DNA of 64,000 nucleotides, from NCBI GenBank assembly GCA_002070955.1, contig MWEK01000010.1, positions 81,685 through 145,684 of the forward strand, given 5' to 3'. Origin of the DNA: Planctomycetes bacterium ADurb.Bin069. Lineage in GTDB: Bacteria > Planctomycetota > UBA8108 > UBA8890 > UBA8898. A program made the position numbers and the translations under genes. This document shows positions 50,753-60,094 of this stretch, in pieces (position 1 is the first letter of the stretch; the number at the start of each line of letters is the position of its first letter). The notes beneath the pieces were generated by a model. It made no database searches. It saw nothing but the letters and a program-made list of their open reading frames with translations, and was not told where the DNA came from.

Positions 50753-50872
50753 CCCGCCGCGTTCCAGCTCCCGCGCGCACGGCCGGCGGCAGGCGATCCG
50801 CCGCCGGCCGGTGCGCGCGAACCGGGCGGCGCACGCTCCTGCGCGGGGCGCGCGCCGCGGTGGAGGCTGCGC

Positions 50873-51142
50873 GTGTCGCTGTTTCGCCTGGTTCTGACGT
50901 GCCTGTGGACGACGAGCCTCGGAGTGTTCGTCGTCTGCCTTGACGCCGAGCGCGTCAGGATGCAGAGCGAGCAGTTGCGGTGGGAGCGCTTCCGGGACAA
51001 GGTCCAGGATCTGCGCCACATCGCGGTCTACGACTACTGGCGCACGTTCCAGCGCGTGGTGCCGCAGGGCTCGCTGACGGACTACCTCCGCGGCAGGAAG
51101 GCCGAGGCGCCCTCGGCGGTGGAATGGGAGGACGCGCGGTGA
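50873..51142 (+). CDS. FtsL-like division protein
   Basis: An 89-residue protein with one membrane segment at the N-terminus (LFRLVLTCLWTTSLGVFVVCL, about residues 3-23) followed by a short coiled-coil-like stretch (AERVRMQSEQLRWERFRDKVQDLRHIAVYDYWRTFQRV). Size, topology and location between rsmH and ftsI match FtsL, which links FtsQ/FtsB to FtsW-FtsI in the divisome, but FtsL sequences hardly conserve, so this is inferred from position. GGAGG lies 8 nt before the GTG. It overlaps ftsI by 4 nt. 50753-50872 holds no gene. Confidence 0.55.
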   Translation: MSLFRLVLTCLWTTSLGVFVVCLDAERVRMQSEQLRWERFRDKVQDLRHIAVYDYWRTFQRVVPQGSLTDYLRGRKAEAPSAVEWEDAR

Positions 51143-53043
51143 TCGATGGCGCCCCCCCTCCTTTTCTGCGCGCCCGGGCGTTCTTCGCGGGCGGCCTTCT
51201 CCTGGCCGCGCTGGCCGTGCTGGCCGGGCGTCTCTTCCACATCCAGATCCTGTGCCACGAGGGCTACAAACACGAGGCGCTGCGGCTGGCGTCGTCGTTT
51301 CGCCTGCTCAACGCCCGGCGCGGGGACATACGCGACGCGAACGGCGTGCTGCTCGCCACTTCGGTGGCTCCGCACGAGGCGCCCGGAGAACTCGCCGTCG
51401 ACTGGCACGCGCTGCGCATTTCCCCGCGAGGCGATTTCTCGGCGCGCACGGTGCTCGAATTGGGCTGCCTCCTGGACATGGCGCCGCAAGCCGTCGCGGA
51501 CCTCCTCAAGTACGCGTTCAACCGCGAGGCGACCCACCCCAACTTCTGCCCTTACCTGCGTATCGAGAGCAGGGTGCCGCCGCGAGTCACGCCGCTCCTG
51601 GCGGCCTATCTGGACGTTGCCGGCGGCGCTCGGGGCGCGACCTGGCGGCGAGCCGTGACGCTCCAGACGCGGCTCGTGCGGCGGAACACCTTCGCGGAAG
51701 CGCAGGACGGCGGTCAACGGTACTCCGGCCTCTGCAGCGAGATTCTCGGCCGCGCGGTCGATGACGGGCACGGGACGCACGGAATCGAGGGGGGGTTCGA
51801 TCTCGTGCTGCGGGGCCGCGACGGCAGGCAGGAGATCCGCACGGGCCCGTACGGCCTCCTGAGCCATGTCCGCGCCGGCGGCATCGGCGTCGAGCCCATC
51901 GAGCCCGGGGATGTGCGCCTAACGATCGATGTGCGGCTCCAGAAGATCCTGTGGGATGCGTTGCGGGAGGGATTCGAGAACCTGCGGAACGGCTACGATC
52001 CCTTCACCCGCCGGACGACCGACCGCCGGACGAACGCGCTCAAAGCGAGCGCCCTCATCATGGATCCCCGCACGGGGAGGATTCTCGCCTTCGGCACCTG
52101 GCCTCAACGTCGGGAAGCTTTGCGGCTTTTCGGAGACTATCCCCTGAAGTCGTTGCGCACGTGGCTCACGGCGGGCCGGGGCGTCCAGGAGGGCCTCGCG
52201 TCGGTCCCGGGGTCGGTCATCTGGGAGGGCGGCAGCTCGCGGCACGTTCCGGGGCGCAAGCTGCCTGTGACGGATGCGCATCCCGTGACGGACGCCGGGC
52301 TGTTGGAGGGCTTCGTCCAGTCGAGCAACATCGTGTTCAGCATCCTGGCGGAGCGGCTCGGACCGCGGCGGCTGCGCGCGCTGTTGGCGCAGTTCGGACT
52401 GGGCGTCGACCCGCGCGACCCGGACGACCGCGACCTAGCCGTGATGCGGCAGATCTGGCCGCAGGAGTGGATGGAGGAGATGAAGGGGCCGCGCCTTCCG
52501 GCGCGCATTCCGTCTCAGGATGTCACGTCCATGGGCTTCGGCATGGCGGTCAACGTGACCATGTTGACCTTGGCCCGAGGCTACTCGGCGCTGGTCAACG
52601 GTGGTTATCTCGTCGATCCGCAGATACACTATCCCTGCGGCGCCGGCGGCGTGCCGGCCGGCGCGCCGCGCAGGGTCATCAACGATGAGAAGACGCTGGC
52701 GACCATGATGGAACTTCTCCGTCTCGTCGTGGAAGAGAAGCACGGCACGGCGCACCGGCTCGTCCGGTCCGGGCTCGTGCCCGCGGGCCTCGCCTTCGGG
52801 GGCAAGACCGGCACGTCGAAGCGCTGCGTCAGGGAGCTCGGCGGTTACAACAACCGCCTATACACGGGCACGTTCATTTGTCATGCCCCCGCCGAGCGGC
52901 CGTGTTACGTCATCGTGACGCGCGTCGATGTGGATCGCGAGTGGCCCGACGCGCCCGTGCTGGGCCAGTACTACGGCGGGACCACGGCGGCGCCGATCGC
53001 GGCCTCGATCTTGAGCGCGGTGTTCCGGGACTGGCCGGGGTGA
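51139..53043 (+). CDS. ftsI: FtsI/class B penicillin-binding protein with an apparently degenerate SxxK motif
   Basis: A 634-residue protein with one N-terminal membrane segment (FFAGGLLLAALAVLAGRLFHIQ), a pedestal domain (LNARRGDIRDANGVLLATS) and a transpeptidase domain, as in division PBPs that cross-link septal peptidoglycan. VRLTIDVRLQKIL and ALIMDPRTGRILAFG lead to the place where YEPGSTFKP should stand, but the sequence there is DYPLKSLRTWLTAGRGVQEG: Ser338 is present but the Lys three residues later is Thr. The second motif SSN (395-397) and third motif KTGT (556-559) are intact. The reading frame looks continuous, without a shift that would restore STFK. GTG 51139 overlaps the ftsL-like stop. 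Confidence 0.85.
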   Translation: MIDGAPPPFLRARAFFAGGLLLAALAVLAGRLFHIQILCHEGYKHEALRLASSFRLLNARRGDIRDANGVLLATSVAPHEAPGELAVDWHALRISPRGDFSARTVLELGCLLDMAPQAVADLLKYAFNREATHPNFCPYLRIESRVPPRVTPLLAAYLDVAGGARGATWRRAVTLQTRLVRRNTFAEAQDGGQRYSGLCSEILGRAVDDGHGTHGIEGGFDLVLRGRDGRQEIRTGPYGLLSHVRAGGIGVEPIEPGDVRLTIDVRLQKILWDALREGFENLRNGYDPFTRRTTDRRTNALKASALIMDPRTGRILAFGTWPQRREALRLFGDYPLKSLRTWLTAGRGVQEGLASVPGSVIWEGGSSRHVPGRKLPVTDAHPVTDAGLLEGFVQSSNIVFSILAERLGPRRLRALLAQFGLGVDPRDPDDRDLAVMRQIWPQEWMEEMKGPRLPARIPSQDVTSMGFGMAVNVTMLTLARGYSALVNGGYLVDPQIHYPCGAGGVPAGAPRRVINDEKTLATMMELLRLVVEEKHGTAHRLVRSGLVPAGLAFGGKTGTSKRCVRELGGYNNRLYTGTFICHAPAERPCYVIVTRVDVDREWPDAPVLGQYYGGTTAAPIAASILSAVFRDWPG

Positions 53044-53044
53044 G

Positions 53045-54553
53045 GTGGACATGAAGGCCGTGGGGCTCGACGAACTGCGCGCGTACGTGGCGGCCCGCAC
53101 GAAGGTGCGGATTACCGGACGCCGGGCGCCCGGCGCGCGCTGCCGCGGCATCGCGGTGGATTCGCGCCGCGTGAAAGCGGGCGATCTCTTCGTGGCCGAG
53201 CGCGGCGAGCGCGTCGACAGCCACGAGTTCATCGCCGAGGCCGTCGCGCGCGGGGCGGCGGCGGTGCTCGCCGAGCGGGCCGCCGGCGCCGGCGTGCCGT
53301 GCCTGGTCGTTCCTGACACGCGGGCGCTCGTCGGCCCGCTGGCGGCCTTCTTCCTCGGCGATCCGTCGGCGCGCCTGCGCGTCGTCGGCGTGACCGGCAC
53401 GAACGGCAAGACCACGACCGCCTACTGCCTCTGGCGCATTCTCTCCGCGGCGGACGGCGCCGTCGCCGGGTTGCTCGGCACCGTGGAAAACTTGCTGGGC
53501 GCGGGGCGGACCGAGCGGCCGACGACGACGACGCCCGGTCCGCTCGCGCTCCAGACGGCGCTCAGCGCCATGGTCGAAGCGGGCGCGGCCTCCTGCGTGA
53601 TGGAGGTCTCGTCCCACGGAATCGTGCAGGGGCGCGTCGCCGGAGTGCGCTTCGGCGCCGGGATTCTGACCAACATTCAGTCCGATCACCTCGACTACCA
53701 TGAGACGTTCGAGGCCTACCGCGCCGCCAAGACGCGCTTCTTCGAGGAACTGCCCCCCAGTGCCGTCGCGGTCTTGAACGGCGACGATCCGTCGTGCCCT
53801 TTGGTCGCGGCGCGCACCCGCGCGCGGGTGGTCGAGTTCACGCGGCGGGGATTCGCGGGCCTGGCGGGCGCCGAGATCGCGGACGAGGGCCGGGTCCGCG
53901 TCGCCTTCCGCGACGAAGAGGGCGGCTTTGCCGCGGCGACGCGGGCGTGGGGCGCCCACAACGCCGAGAATATCTGCGGCGCCGTCGCGTGCGCGCGCGC
54001 TCTCGGCGTCTCCTGGGCGGCCATCCGCGCCGGCGTGGAGGGCTTCACGCCGCCGCCCGGCCGGCTCGAGGAGGTGCCCGCGCCGGGGTTCCGCGTTTTC
54101 ATCGACTTCGCGCATACGGCGTCGGCGCTGGCGCGGATGCTCGACAGCCTGCGGGGATTGGCCGGCGCGGCGGGCGGCCGACTCATCGTCGTGTTCGGAT
54201 GCGGCGGCGACCGCGACAAAACCAAGCGGCCGGAGATGGCCCGGACGGTGTGCGCCCGCGCCGACGCCGTCTACCTGACCAGCGACAACCCGCGCACGGA
54301 GGAGCCGCGGGCGATCATCGACGACATGCTCGCCGGCGCCGCCGGCGGCGGCGCCGATCTTCACGTGGAGGCCGATCGCGAGCGCGCCATTAGGGATGCG
54401 CTCACGGATGCGCGCGAGGGCGACGTGGTCGTCATCGCGGGCAAGGGCCACGAGGACTATCAGATCGTCGGCACGCGCAAGCTCCGCTTCGAGGACCGCG
54501 AGGTGGCGCGGCGCGTGCTCGGGGAGCGAAGCCGTGCTCCGGTGCCGGTATAA
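53045..54553 (+). CDS. murE: UDP-MurNAc-tripeptide synthetase
   Basis: MurE adds the third amino acid to the peptidoglycan stem. The 502-residue protein has VDSRRVKAGDLFVAERG, the ATP-binding GVTGTNGKTTTAYC, TTTPGPLALQ, EVSSHGIVQGRV, LTNIQSDHLDYHETFEAYRAAKTRFF and the specificity motif SDNPRTEEP. DNPR is the pattern of meso-diaminopimelate-adding enzymes, so this organism's wall is predicted to contain mDAP. GTG 53045 lies one base after the ftsI stop; ATG 53051 is equally possible. It overlaps murF by 20 nt. Confidence 0.96.
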   Translation: MDMKAVGLDELRAYVAARTKVRITGRRAPGARCRGIAVDSRRVKAGDLFVAERGERVDSHEFIAEAVARGAAAVLAERAAGAGVPCLVVPDTRALVGPLAAFFLGDPSARLRVVGVTGTNGKTTTAYCLWRILSAADGAVAGLLGTVENLLGAGRTERPTTTTPGPLALQTALSAMVEAGAASCVMEVSSHGIVQGRVAGVRFGAGILTNIQSDHLDYHETFEAYRAAKTRFFEELPPSAVAVLNGDDPSCPLVAARTRARVVEFTRRGFAGLAGAEIADEGRVRVAFRDEEGGFAAATRAWGAHNAENICGAVACARALGVSWAAIRAGVEGFTPPPGRLEEVPAPGFRVFIDFAHTASALARMLDSLRGLAGAAGGRLIVVFGCGGDRDKTKRPEMARTVCARADAVYLTSDNPRTEEPRAIIDDMLAGAAGGGADLHVEADRERAIRDALTDAREGDVVVIAGKGHEDYQIVGTRKLRFEDREVARRVLGERSRAPVPV

Positions 54554-55937
54554 CGACGTGCTCGCCGCGGTCGGGGGCGCGGGAGCCCCGCGCCGCGATG
54601 CGTGGGTCACGGGCGTCGCGACGGACAGCCGCGGCGTGCAGCCGGGCGATGTGTTCTTCGCGCTGGAGGGCGCGCGCGCCGACGGGCACGCGCACGTGCC
54701 GGAGGCGGTTGCACGGGGGGCCGTCGCGTGCGTCGTGCGGCGCGGGTTCGCGCACGAGGCGGTGCCGCCCGAGGCGCTCTGCGGCGTCGACGATCCCCGC
54801 GCGGCGCTCGGCGTCCTGGCGGCGTGGGTCCGGCGCCGGCTGACTTGTCGCGTGCTCGCGATCACGGGGAGCATGGGCAAGACGACGACCAAGGACATTT
54901 TGGCGGCGCTGCTCGCGGGCGCCTACGTCGTGGAAAAGGCTCCGGAGAGTTTCAACAACGCCATCGGCGTGCCGCTCACGGTTTTCAGGGCCGATGCCCG
55001 CACGAGCGCCCTCGTGGCGGAGGTCGGAGCGAACCACGCGGGCGAAATCGCCGGCCTGTGCTCTATCCTCCAGCCGAGCGACGGCATGATCGTGAGCATC
55101 GCGCCCGTTCACCTGGATGGCTTCGGTTCGCTTGACGGCGTCATCAGGGCCAAAGGCGAACTGGCCGCGGCGGTGCCCTCCGGCGGGACGCTGTACCTGC
55201 AGGCGGGCATGCGCGGGCTGGAGCGCTTTCGGCGCCTCGCGCGCTGCCGGACGGTAATCTGCGGCGAGGGCGCCGGGGCGCCGGAGATCGTCGCCCTGGA
55301 GGAGGGCGGGGTGCGCTTCCGGATTCCCGCGTGCGGAGAGTTGTTCCTGCGCGATGCCGCGCCGGCCCATGTCGCCGCGGCGTCCGCGGCCGTCTGCGCG
55401 GCGTTGGACTGGGGCGTCGCGCCGGCGGATGTGCGCGAGCGCCTCGCAGCCTTTTGCATGCCCCGCCTCAGGTGGCAGAAGGTCGCCGCCGGCGGGGCGA
55501 CGTTGATTTTGGACTGCTACAACGCCAACCCGGAGGCCGTGCGCGCCGCCGTGCGCGGGGCCGAGCAACTCCGCGGGGGCGGCCGCCTTATCGCCGTGCT
55601 GGGCGACATGCGCGAACTCGGCGCGGCGTCGGCGCGCTATCACCGCGAGCTGGGCGAATTCCTGGCGGAGACCTCGGCCGCGGCCGTGCTGCTGTTCGGC
55701 GAGGAGGTCGCGGCCGCGTACGAGGCCTTGCGCGCCTCGGGCGCCGGTTTCGATACGGCGCTGTTTCGCGATGCCGAGGCGCTCGCGCAGGCCGTCGCGC
55801 AGCGCGTCGCGCCGGGCGACACCGTCCTCTTCAAGGCCTCCCGCGGCCTCAGGCTCGAAGCCGTCGCCGAGCGCGTCAAGGCGCTGCTCGGCGCCGGCGC
55901 GCGGGCGGGCGTGGAAGCCCGCGAGGCGCGTGTATGA
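54534..55937 (+). CDS. murF: UDP-MurNAc-tripeptide:D-Ala-D-Ala ligase
   Basis: MurF adds D-Ala-D-Ala to complete the UDP-MurNAc-pentapeptide. The 467-residue protein contains TDSRGVQPGDVFFALEG, the ATP site AITGSMGKTTTKDIL, FNNAIGVPLTVF, EVGANHAGEIAGLC, ILDCYNANPEAVRAAV and LGDMRELG. GTG at 54534, with GGGGAG upstream, lies inside the 3' end of murE; it ends in an ATGA overlap with mraY. Confidence 0.95.
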   Translation: MLRCRYNDVLAAVGGAGAPRRDAWVTGVATDSRGVQPGDVFFALEGARADGHAHVPEAVARGAVACVVRRGFAHEAVPPEALCGVDDPRAALGVLAAWVRRRLTCRVLAITGSMGKTTTKDILAALLAGAYVVEKAPESFNNAIGVPLTVFRADARTSALVAEVGANHAGEIAGLCSILQPSDGMIVSIAPVHLDGFGSLDGVIRAKGELAAAVPSGGTLYLQAGMRGLERFRRLARCRTVICGEGAGAPEIVALEEGGVRFRIPACGELFLRDAAPAHVAAASAAVCAALDWGVAPADVRERLAAFCMPRLRWQKVAAGGATLILDCYNANPEAVRAAVRGAEQLRGGGRLIAVLGDMRELGAASARYHRELGEFLAETSAAAVLLFGEEVAAAYEALRASGAGFDTALFRDAEALAQAVAQRVAPGDTVLFKASRGLRLEAVAERVKALLGAGARAGVEAREARV

Positions 55938-56968
55938 CCGGCATGAGCGCGGTGCCCCTGCCCGAGGTCGCCATCCGCGCCTTCCTGGGCGGCGGCATCG
56001 CGCTGGCGGTCACCCTGGCGCTGATGCCGCTCCACCTGCGGATCCTGCGCGCGCTGCGCGTCGTCGACAGCGGCCGCAAGGGCGACTCGAAGAGGCTCGA
56101 TGCCCTGCACGCGCGCAAACGCAACACCCCGACGATGGGCGGTGTCGCGCCGCTTCTGGGCGCCGCCGCGGGCACGTTCGCGGCGATCGACGCCGTCCGG
56201 CCGGGCGTCTGCATGGTGCTCGGCGCGTCGATCGCGCTCGCGGCGGTGGGCGCGTGGGACGATCTGGCCAAGCTCAGGCGGTCGGGCCACGGGCTGTGGC
56301 CGCGGGAGAAGATGGCTTTCCTGCTGGGCATCGGCATCGTCGCCGGCACGCTCGCCCTACATGTCGGAACGCCGCCGGCGAACATGGTGGTGGGCATGAT
56401 CTTCCCTCTCTGGGTGGGCATCGTCGTCGCCGGCACCGCCAATGCCGTGAATCTCACCGATGGCCTGGACGGCCTGGCCAGCGGCTGCCTGGCCCTCGCC
56501 GCGGCGGGGCTCTCCATCGGGGCGGCGGCCTTCGGACAGACGGGGTTCTCCGAGTACCTGGGCCTGGCGCACGTCGCGCCCGGCTCGGATGTGAGCATCC
56601 TGTGCGCGGCGCTGGCGGGCGCCGCGACGGGATTCCTGTTCTTCAACGCCCACCCGGCCCAGGTCTTCATGGGCGACACGGGCTCCCTGAGTCTCGGCGG
56701 CGCCCTCGCGCTTTCGGCGGTGTTGATCAGGCAGGAGCTGTTGCTCCTGATCGTGGGAGGCATCTTCGTCGTCGAGGCGTTCTCGGTGATCCTGCAGGTT
56801 TTGTCCTTCAAGACGCGGGGCAAGCGGGTGCTTCTCATCGCGCCCCTGCATCATCATTTCGAGTTCAAGGGCTGGCCGGAGATAACGGTCACCACGCGGT
56901 TCTGGCTGTGCGGCGCGGTCCTGAGCTTCGTATTCGTGGCGTTGCTTTTGTGGAGGTCGGCGCCGTGA
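55934..56968 (+). CDS. mraY: Phospho-MurNAc-pentapeptide transferase
   Basis: MraY moves phospho-MurNAc-pentapeptide to undecaprenyl phosphate, producing lipid I in the inner membrane. The 344-residue protein has about ten hydrophobic segments and the hallmark motifs HARKRNTPTMGG, AWDDLAKL, NAVNLTDGLDGLASG, FLFFNAHPAQVFMGDTGSLSLGG and the His-rich APLHHHFEFKGW. The ATG overlaps the murF stop; the end overlaps ftsW (GTGA). murD, usually between mraY and ftsW, is missing. Confidence 0.96.
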   Translation: MTGMSAVPLPEVAIRAFLGGGIALAVTLALMPLHLRILRALRVVDSGRKGDSKRLDALHARKRNTPTMGGVAPLLGAAAGTFAAIDAVRPGVCMVLGASIALAAVGAWDDLAKLRRSGHGLWPREKMAFLLGIGIVAGTLALHVGTPPANMVVGMIFPLWVGIVVAGTANAVNLTDGLDGLASGCLALAAAGLSIGAAAFGQTGFSEYLGLAHVAPGSDVSILCAALAGAATGFLFFNAHPAQVFMGDTGSLSLGGALALSAVLIRQELLLLIVGGIFVVEAFSVILQVLSFKTRGKRVLLIAPLHHHFEFKGWPEITVTTRFWLCGAVLSFVFVALLLWRSAP

Positions 56969-58125
56969 GCCGGGAAGGGCGCTGGATCCTGTGGGCCGCG
57001 GGCGGCCTCTTCGTGATCGGGCTCGTGATGGTGTTCAGCGCCAGCGCGTGCCGCAGCATCATGAAGTTCCAGGCGCCGCACCTCTGGTTCGGGCGGCAGC
57101 TTCTGTACTCGGTCGTCGCGCTGGCGTGCTTCGCCGTCCTGTACGCGGTGGACTACCGGCGGCTGCTCGCCCTGTGGCCGTACATCTTCGGCGCGACCGT
57201 GATCGCGCTGGCGCTCGTATTCGTGCCGCCCATCGGCCGGCGCATCAACGATTCGGCCCGTTGGATCAAGCTGGGCGGCTATTTCTGCCAGCCGTCGGAG
57301 TTCGCCAAGCTGACGCTGATCATCTGCACGGCGGGGTTCCTGGCGCAGCGGCGGGAGCGCATCGACCGGTTCTTCGGGACCTTCGTGCCCGCCATGCTCG
57401 GCGTGGGCGTGTACTTCGGGCTCATTCTGGCCGAGCCTGACCTGGGGACGGCGGCGTTCGTCTTTTCCTTCGCCATCGTGCTCTTGCTGGTGGCGGGAGT
57501 GCGCGTGTGGTACCTGGGGATCGCCGGCGTCCTGGCGAGTCCGGCGATCGCGGCGGTCGCGTACCTCAAGTGGGACAAGATCGTGAGCCGGTTCCAGGGC
57601 GTGCTCAATCCCGGAGACCAGCCTCAAGTGCACCAGTCGCTGGTCGCGCTCGGTTCGGGCGGGTTGGCGGGCAAGGGCCTAGGAGCCGGCACCCAGAAGC
57701 TCGGCCACCTGCCGGAGTGCTTCACGGACTTCATCTTCGGGGTGTTCGGCGAGGAGTGCGGCTACCTGGGCGTGTGCGTCGTGCTCGCGCTTTACGCGGT
57801 GCTGCTGGTCTGCGGCCTCAGGATCGCCCTCCGGGCCCGGGACTTCAGCGGGTTTCTGATCGCCTTCGGCGCCGTATTTTCCCTCGTCTTCCAAGCGGTC
57901 GTCAACATCGCGGTGGTCTCCGGCGCCGCGCCGACGAAAGGCATCTCGCTGCCGCTCATGAGCTACGGCGGCAGCGGGCTTGCCCTCGCCTTCGCCGAGA
58001 TCGGCCTGATTCTCAATGTCGCGCGCCGCACGTATCTGGACGAGCTTCGCGCCGGCGCGCCGGCGCCGGACGCGCGCGGGCGCGCGACGCGGATCGAGAG
58101 GGCAGGGGAGGCAGCCCATGCATGA
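56965..58125 (+). CDS. ftsW: FtsW-type SEDS peptidoglycan polymerase
   Basis: FtsW polymerises lipid II at the septum together with a class B PBP. The 386-residue protein has about ten membrane segments and the SEDS motifs GLVMVFSAS, INDSARWIKLGGYFCQPSEFAKL, LAEPDLGTA, LGSGGLAGKGLGAGTQKLGHLPECFTDFIFGVFGEECGYLG and PTKGISLPLMSYGGSGL. Because it is next to ftsI/murG it is called FtsW, not RodA. GTG 56965 overlaps mraY; the end overlaps murG by 8 nt. Confidence 0.94.
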   Translation: MSREGRWILWAAGGLFVIGLVMVFSASACRSIMKFQAPHLWFGRQLLYSVVALACFAVLYAVDYRRLLALWPYIFGATVIALALVFVPPIGRRINDSARWIKLGGYFCQPSEFAKLTLIICTAGFLAQRRERIDRFFGTFVPAMLGVGVYFGLILAEPDLGTAAFVFSFAIVLLLVAGVRVWYLGIAGVLASPAIAAVAYLKWDKIVSRFQGVLNPGDQPQVHQSLVALGSGGLAGKGLGAGTQKLGHLPECFTDFIFGVFGEECGYLGVCVVLALYAVLLVCGLRIALRARDFSGFLIAFGAVFSLVFQAVVNIAVVSGAAPTKGISLPLMSYGGSGLALAFAEIGLILNVARRTYLDELRAGAPAPDARGRATRIERAGEAAHA

Positions 58126-59239
58126 AACCATGTGTGCGCGCGCGCGGGCGGCGGCGCCCGCGCGATTCGTCTTCTCGGGCGGCGGCACGGGCGGCCACCT
58201 GGCGCCGGGCCTGGCGGTGGCGGGCGCGCTCACGGCGGGCGGAGCCGCCGAGGCGGTGTTTTTCACGGCCCGGCGTCCGGGAGAGCGGTTCTTCACGCGG
58301 CCGAACGGCATTCGCCTGTGCGGCATGCCCCTGGCGCAACCGCGCGGACTCGGGCTCAGGTTCGCGCTCGAATTCGCCGTGAGGGCCGGGTCCATGTTCC
58401 GCATCATGCAGGCGCTGCGGCCGCAGGCATGCCTGGGACTGGGCGGTTACGTCTCGCTGCCGGGCATCGCGGCGGCGCTCCTTTCGGGGACGCGCGTGGT
58501 GCTGCTGGAGCAGAACGCGGTCGCGGGGCGCGTGAACCGCGCGTTAGCTCCTTTCGTCGACTGCGTCTGCACCGCGTTTCCAGAAACCGAGGGCCTGGGG
58601 CGGGCGCCGCGCGTCGTGCATACGGGCAACCCCGTGCGGGAGGATTTCGTCCGCCAGCGCCGGGCGGAGAGGCCGCGGGCGCCGCGTCCATGGAAGAAGA
58701 TCGTGGTGCTCGGCGGCAGCCAGGGCGCCCGGGCGTTGAACGAGGCCATGATCGCGGCGTTGCCGCGCCTCGCGGTCGTGGGCATGAATCTGCGCATCGT
58801 GCACGCGGCGGGGCCCGATGCCGAGGAAGTGCGGAACGCGTACGCGCGCTGGGGATTCGCGGCGGACACGGCGGTGTTCTTCCCCGACATCGCCGCGCGG
58901 ATCGGCGATGCCGACCTGGCGATCGCGCGGGCGGGCGGCAGCACGCTGGCGGAGTTGCTGGTGCTCGGCGTTCCCTCCGTGCTGGTGCCGTACCCCTTCG
59001 CGCGGGACGGCCATCAAGCGGCGAACGCCGCCTGGGCCGTCCGCGAGGGCGCGGCGGTGGCTTACGAGCAGCGCGCGTTCGGCCCCGAGGAAATCGTCGC
59101 CGCGATCAAGTCGCTGGACACCCGGGCCCAGGCGTGGTCCGCGCGCGCGCGTCGCGCGCGGGAGTTGGGCCGGCCGGATGCCGCCTTCGCGGTCGCGCGC
59201 GCGGCGCGCGGCACCTATGTCGGCGGAGAAAACCGATGA
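58118..59239 (+). CDS. murG: UDP-GlcNAc:lipid I GlcNAc transferase
   Basis: MurG adds GlcNAc to lipid I to give lipid II on the inner face of the membrane. The 373-residue protein has the N-terminal glycine-rich FVFSGGGTGGHLAPGLAVA, GLGGYVSLPGIAAALL, LLEQNAVAGRVNRALA, TGNPVREDF, VLGGSQGARALNEAM, and the donor site IARAGGSTLAELLVLGVPSVLVPYPFARDGHQAANA. GCAGGGGAGG precedes the ATG at 58118. It ends in an ATGA overlap with the LysM gene. Confidence 0.95.
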   Translation: MHETMCARARAAAPARFVFSGGGTGGHLAPGLAVAGALTAGGAAEAVFFTARRPGERFFTRPNGIRLCGMPLAQPRGLGLRFALEFAVRAGSMFRIMQALRPQACLGLGGYVSLPGIAAALLSGTRVVLLEQNAVAGRVNRALAPFVDCVCTAFPETEGLGRAPRVVHTGNPVREDFVRQRRAERPRAPRPWKKIVVLGGSQGARALNEAMIAALPRLAVVGMNLRIVHAAGPDAEEVRNAYARWGFAADTAVFFPDIAARIGDADLAIARAGGSTLAELLVLGVPSVLVPYPFARDGHQAANAAWAVREGAAVAYEQRAFGPEEIVAAIKSLDTRAQAWSARARRARELGRPDAAFAVARAARGTYVGGENR

Positions 59240-60054
59240 ATCACATGCTGCGTCTCGCGGTTCTGACGGGGCTGGTCTTCGCGGCCATGTCGCTGTACCT
59301 GGCCATTCCCCCCGACGGCGATTTCTGGGAGCGCGCCTCGGCCAAGGAGCCGGCGGCCGAGTCCGCGCATCCGCTCATGACGATCTTCATCGGCAACCGG
59401 GCTCCCGCCCGGAGCGCGGGCGTGCCGGCGCGGCCGGCGCCGGGCGCGGAGGAGCGGCAGCCGGAGGTTCCGGAGGCGTATACCAACATGTGGGCGTCCA
59501 ACGGCGCCGAAGGGTCTGCGGAGCCCGCCGAAGCGGTGTTCGACCTGGAAGCCCCGGATGCGCCGGCCGCGCCCGAACCCAGGCCGGAGGCCGTTGCGCG
59601 CGGAAGAAGCTATACGATCGAGCAGGGCGATACGCTCTCGAAGATCGCGGCGCGGGAGCTCGGCACGGTCAAGCAGGTGGAGGCGATTCTGAAGCTGAAT
59701 CCCGGCATCAAGCCGGAGCGGCTGGTTCCCGGCCGGGAAATCATCCTTCCGGTTCAGGCGTCGGACGATAACCGCCCGGACGCGGCGCCGTCTTCGGACG
59801 GCGCGCGGCGCGCGCCGGACCCGCCGGCCGAACCCGCGCGCGTTCCCGCGGCGGAGCGGGACCCGGCTCCCGGCCGCGCCGCCTACAAGCTGGTGACGAT
59901 CAAGAAAGGCGACTCGCTGTACGCCATCGCGAGGGAACACTGTGGCGACGTGGGCAAGGTGAGCGCGATCGTGAACTTGAACCGGGACTGGATGCCGCGC
60001 GGCGAGCGCCAGAGGCTGCCGGTGGGCCGCAAGATCAAAGTGCCGGTTCCGTAG
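59236..60054 (+). CDS. LysM-domain protein inserted in the dcw cluster
   Basis: A 272-residue protein with an N-terminal membrane segment or signal (LRLAVLTGLVFAAMSLYLAI), a Pro/Ala/Glu-rich linker, and two LysM domains at about residues 125-172 (YTIEQGDTLSKIAARELG...LVPGREIILP) and 217-272 (VTIKKGDSLYAIAREHCG...VGRKIKVPV). LysM binds GlcNAc-containing polymers, so the protein probably attaches to peptidoglycan; no catalytic domain is present. It is translationally coupled to murG and lies where murB or other mur genes often occur, suggesting a role in wall assembly or division. Confidence 0.85.
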   Translation: MNHMLRLAVLTGLVFAAMSLYLAIPPDGDFWERASAKEPAAESAHPLMTIFIGNRAPARSAGVPARPAPGAEERQPEVPEAYTNMWASNGAEGSAEPAEAVFDLEAPDAPAAPEPRPEAVARGRSYTIEQGDTLSKIAARELGTVKQVEAILKLNPGIKPERLVPGREIILPVQASDDNRPDAAPSSDGARRAPDPPAEPARVPAAERDPAPGRAAYKLVTIKKGDSLYAIAREHCGDVGKVSAIVNLNRDWMPRGERQRLPVGRKIKVPVP

Positions 60055-60094
60055 GCCGCGCCTCGTCGCGCGCGGCGGCGGTTCGAATGGAGCG

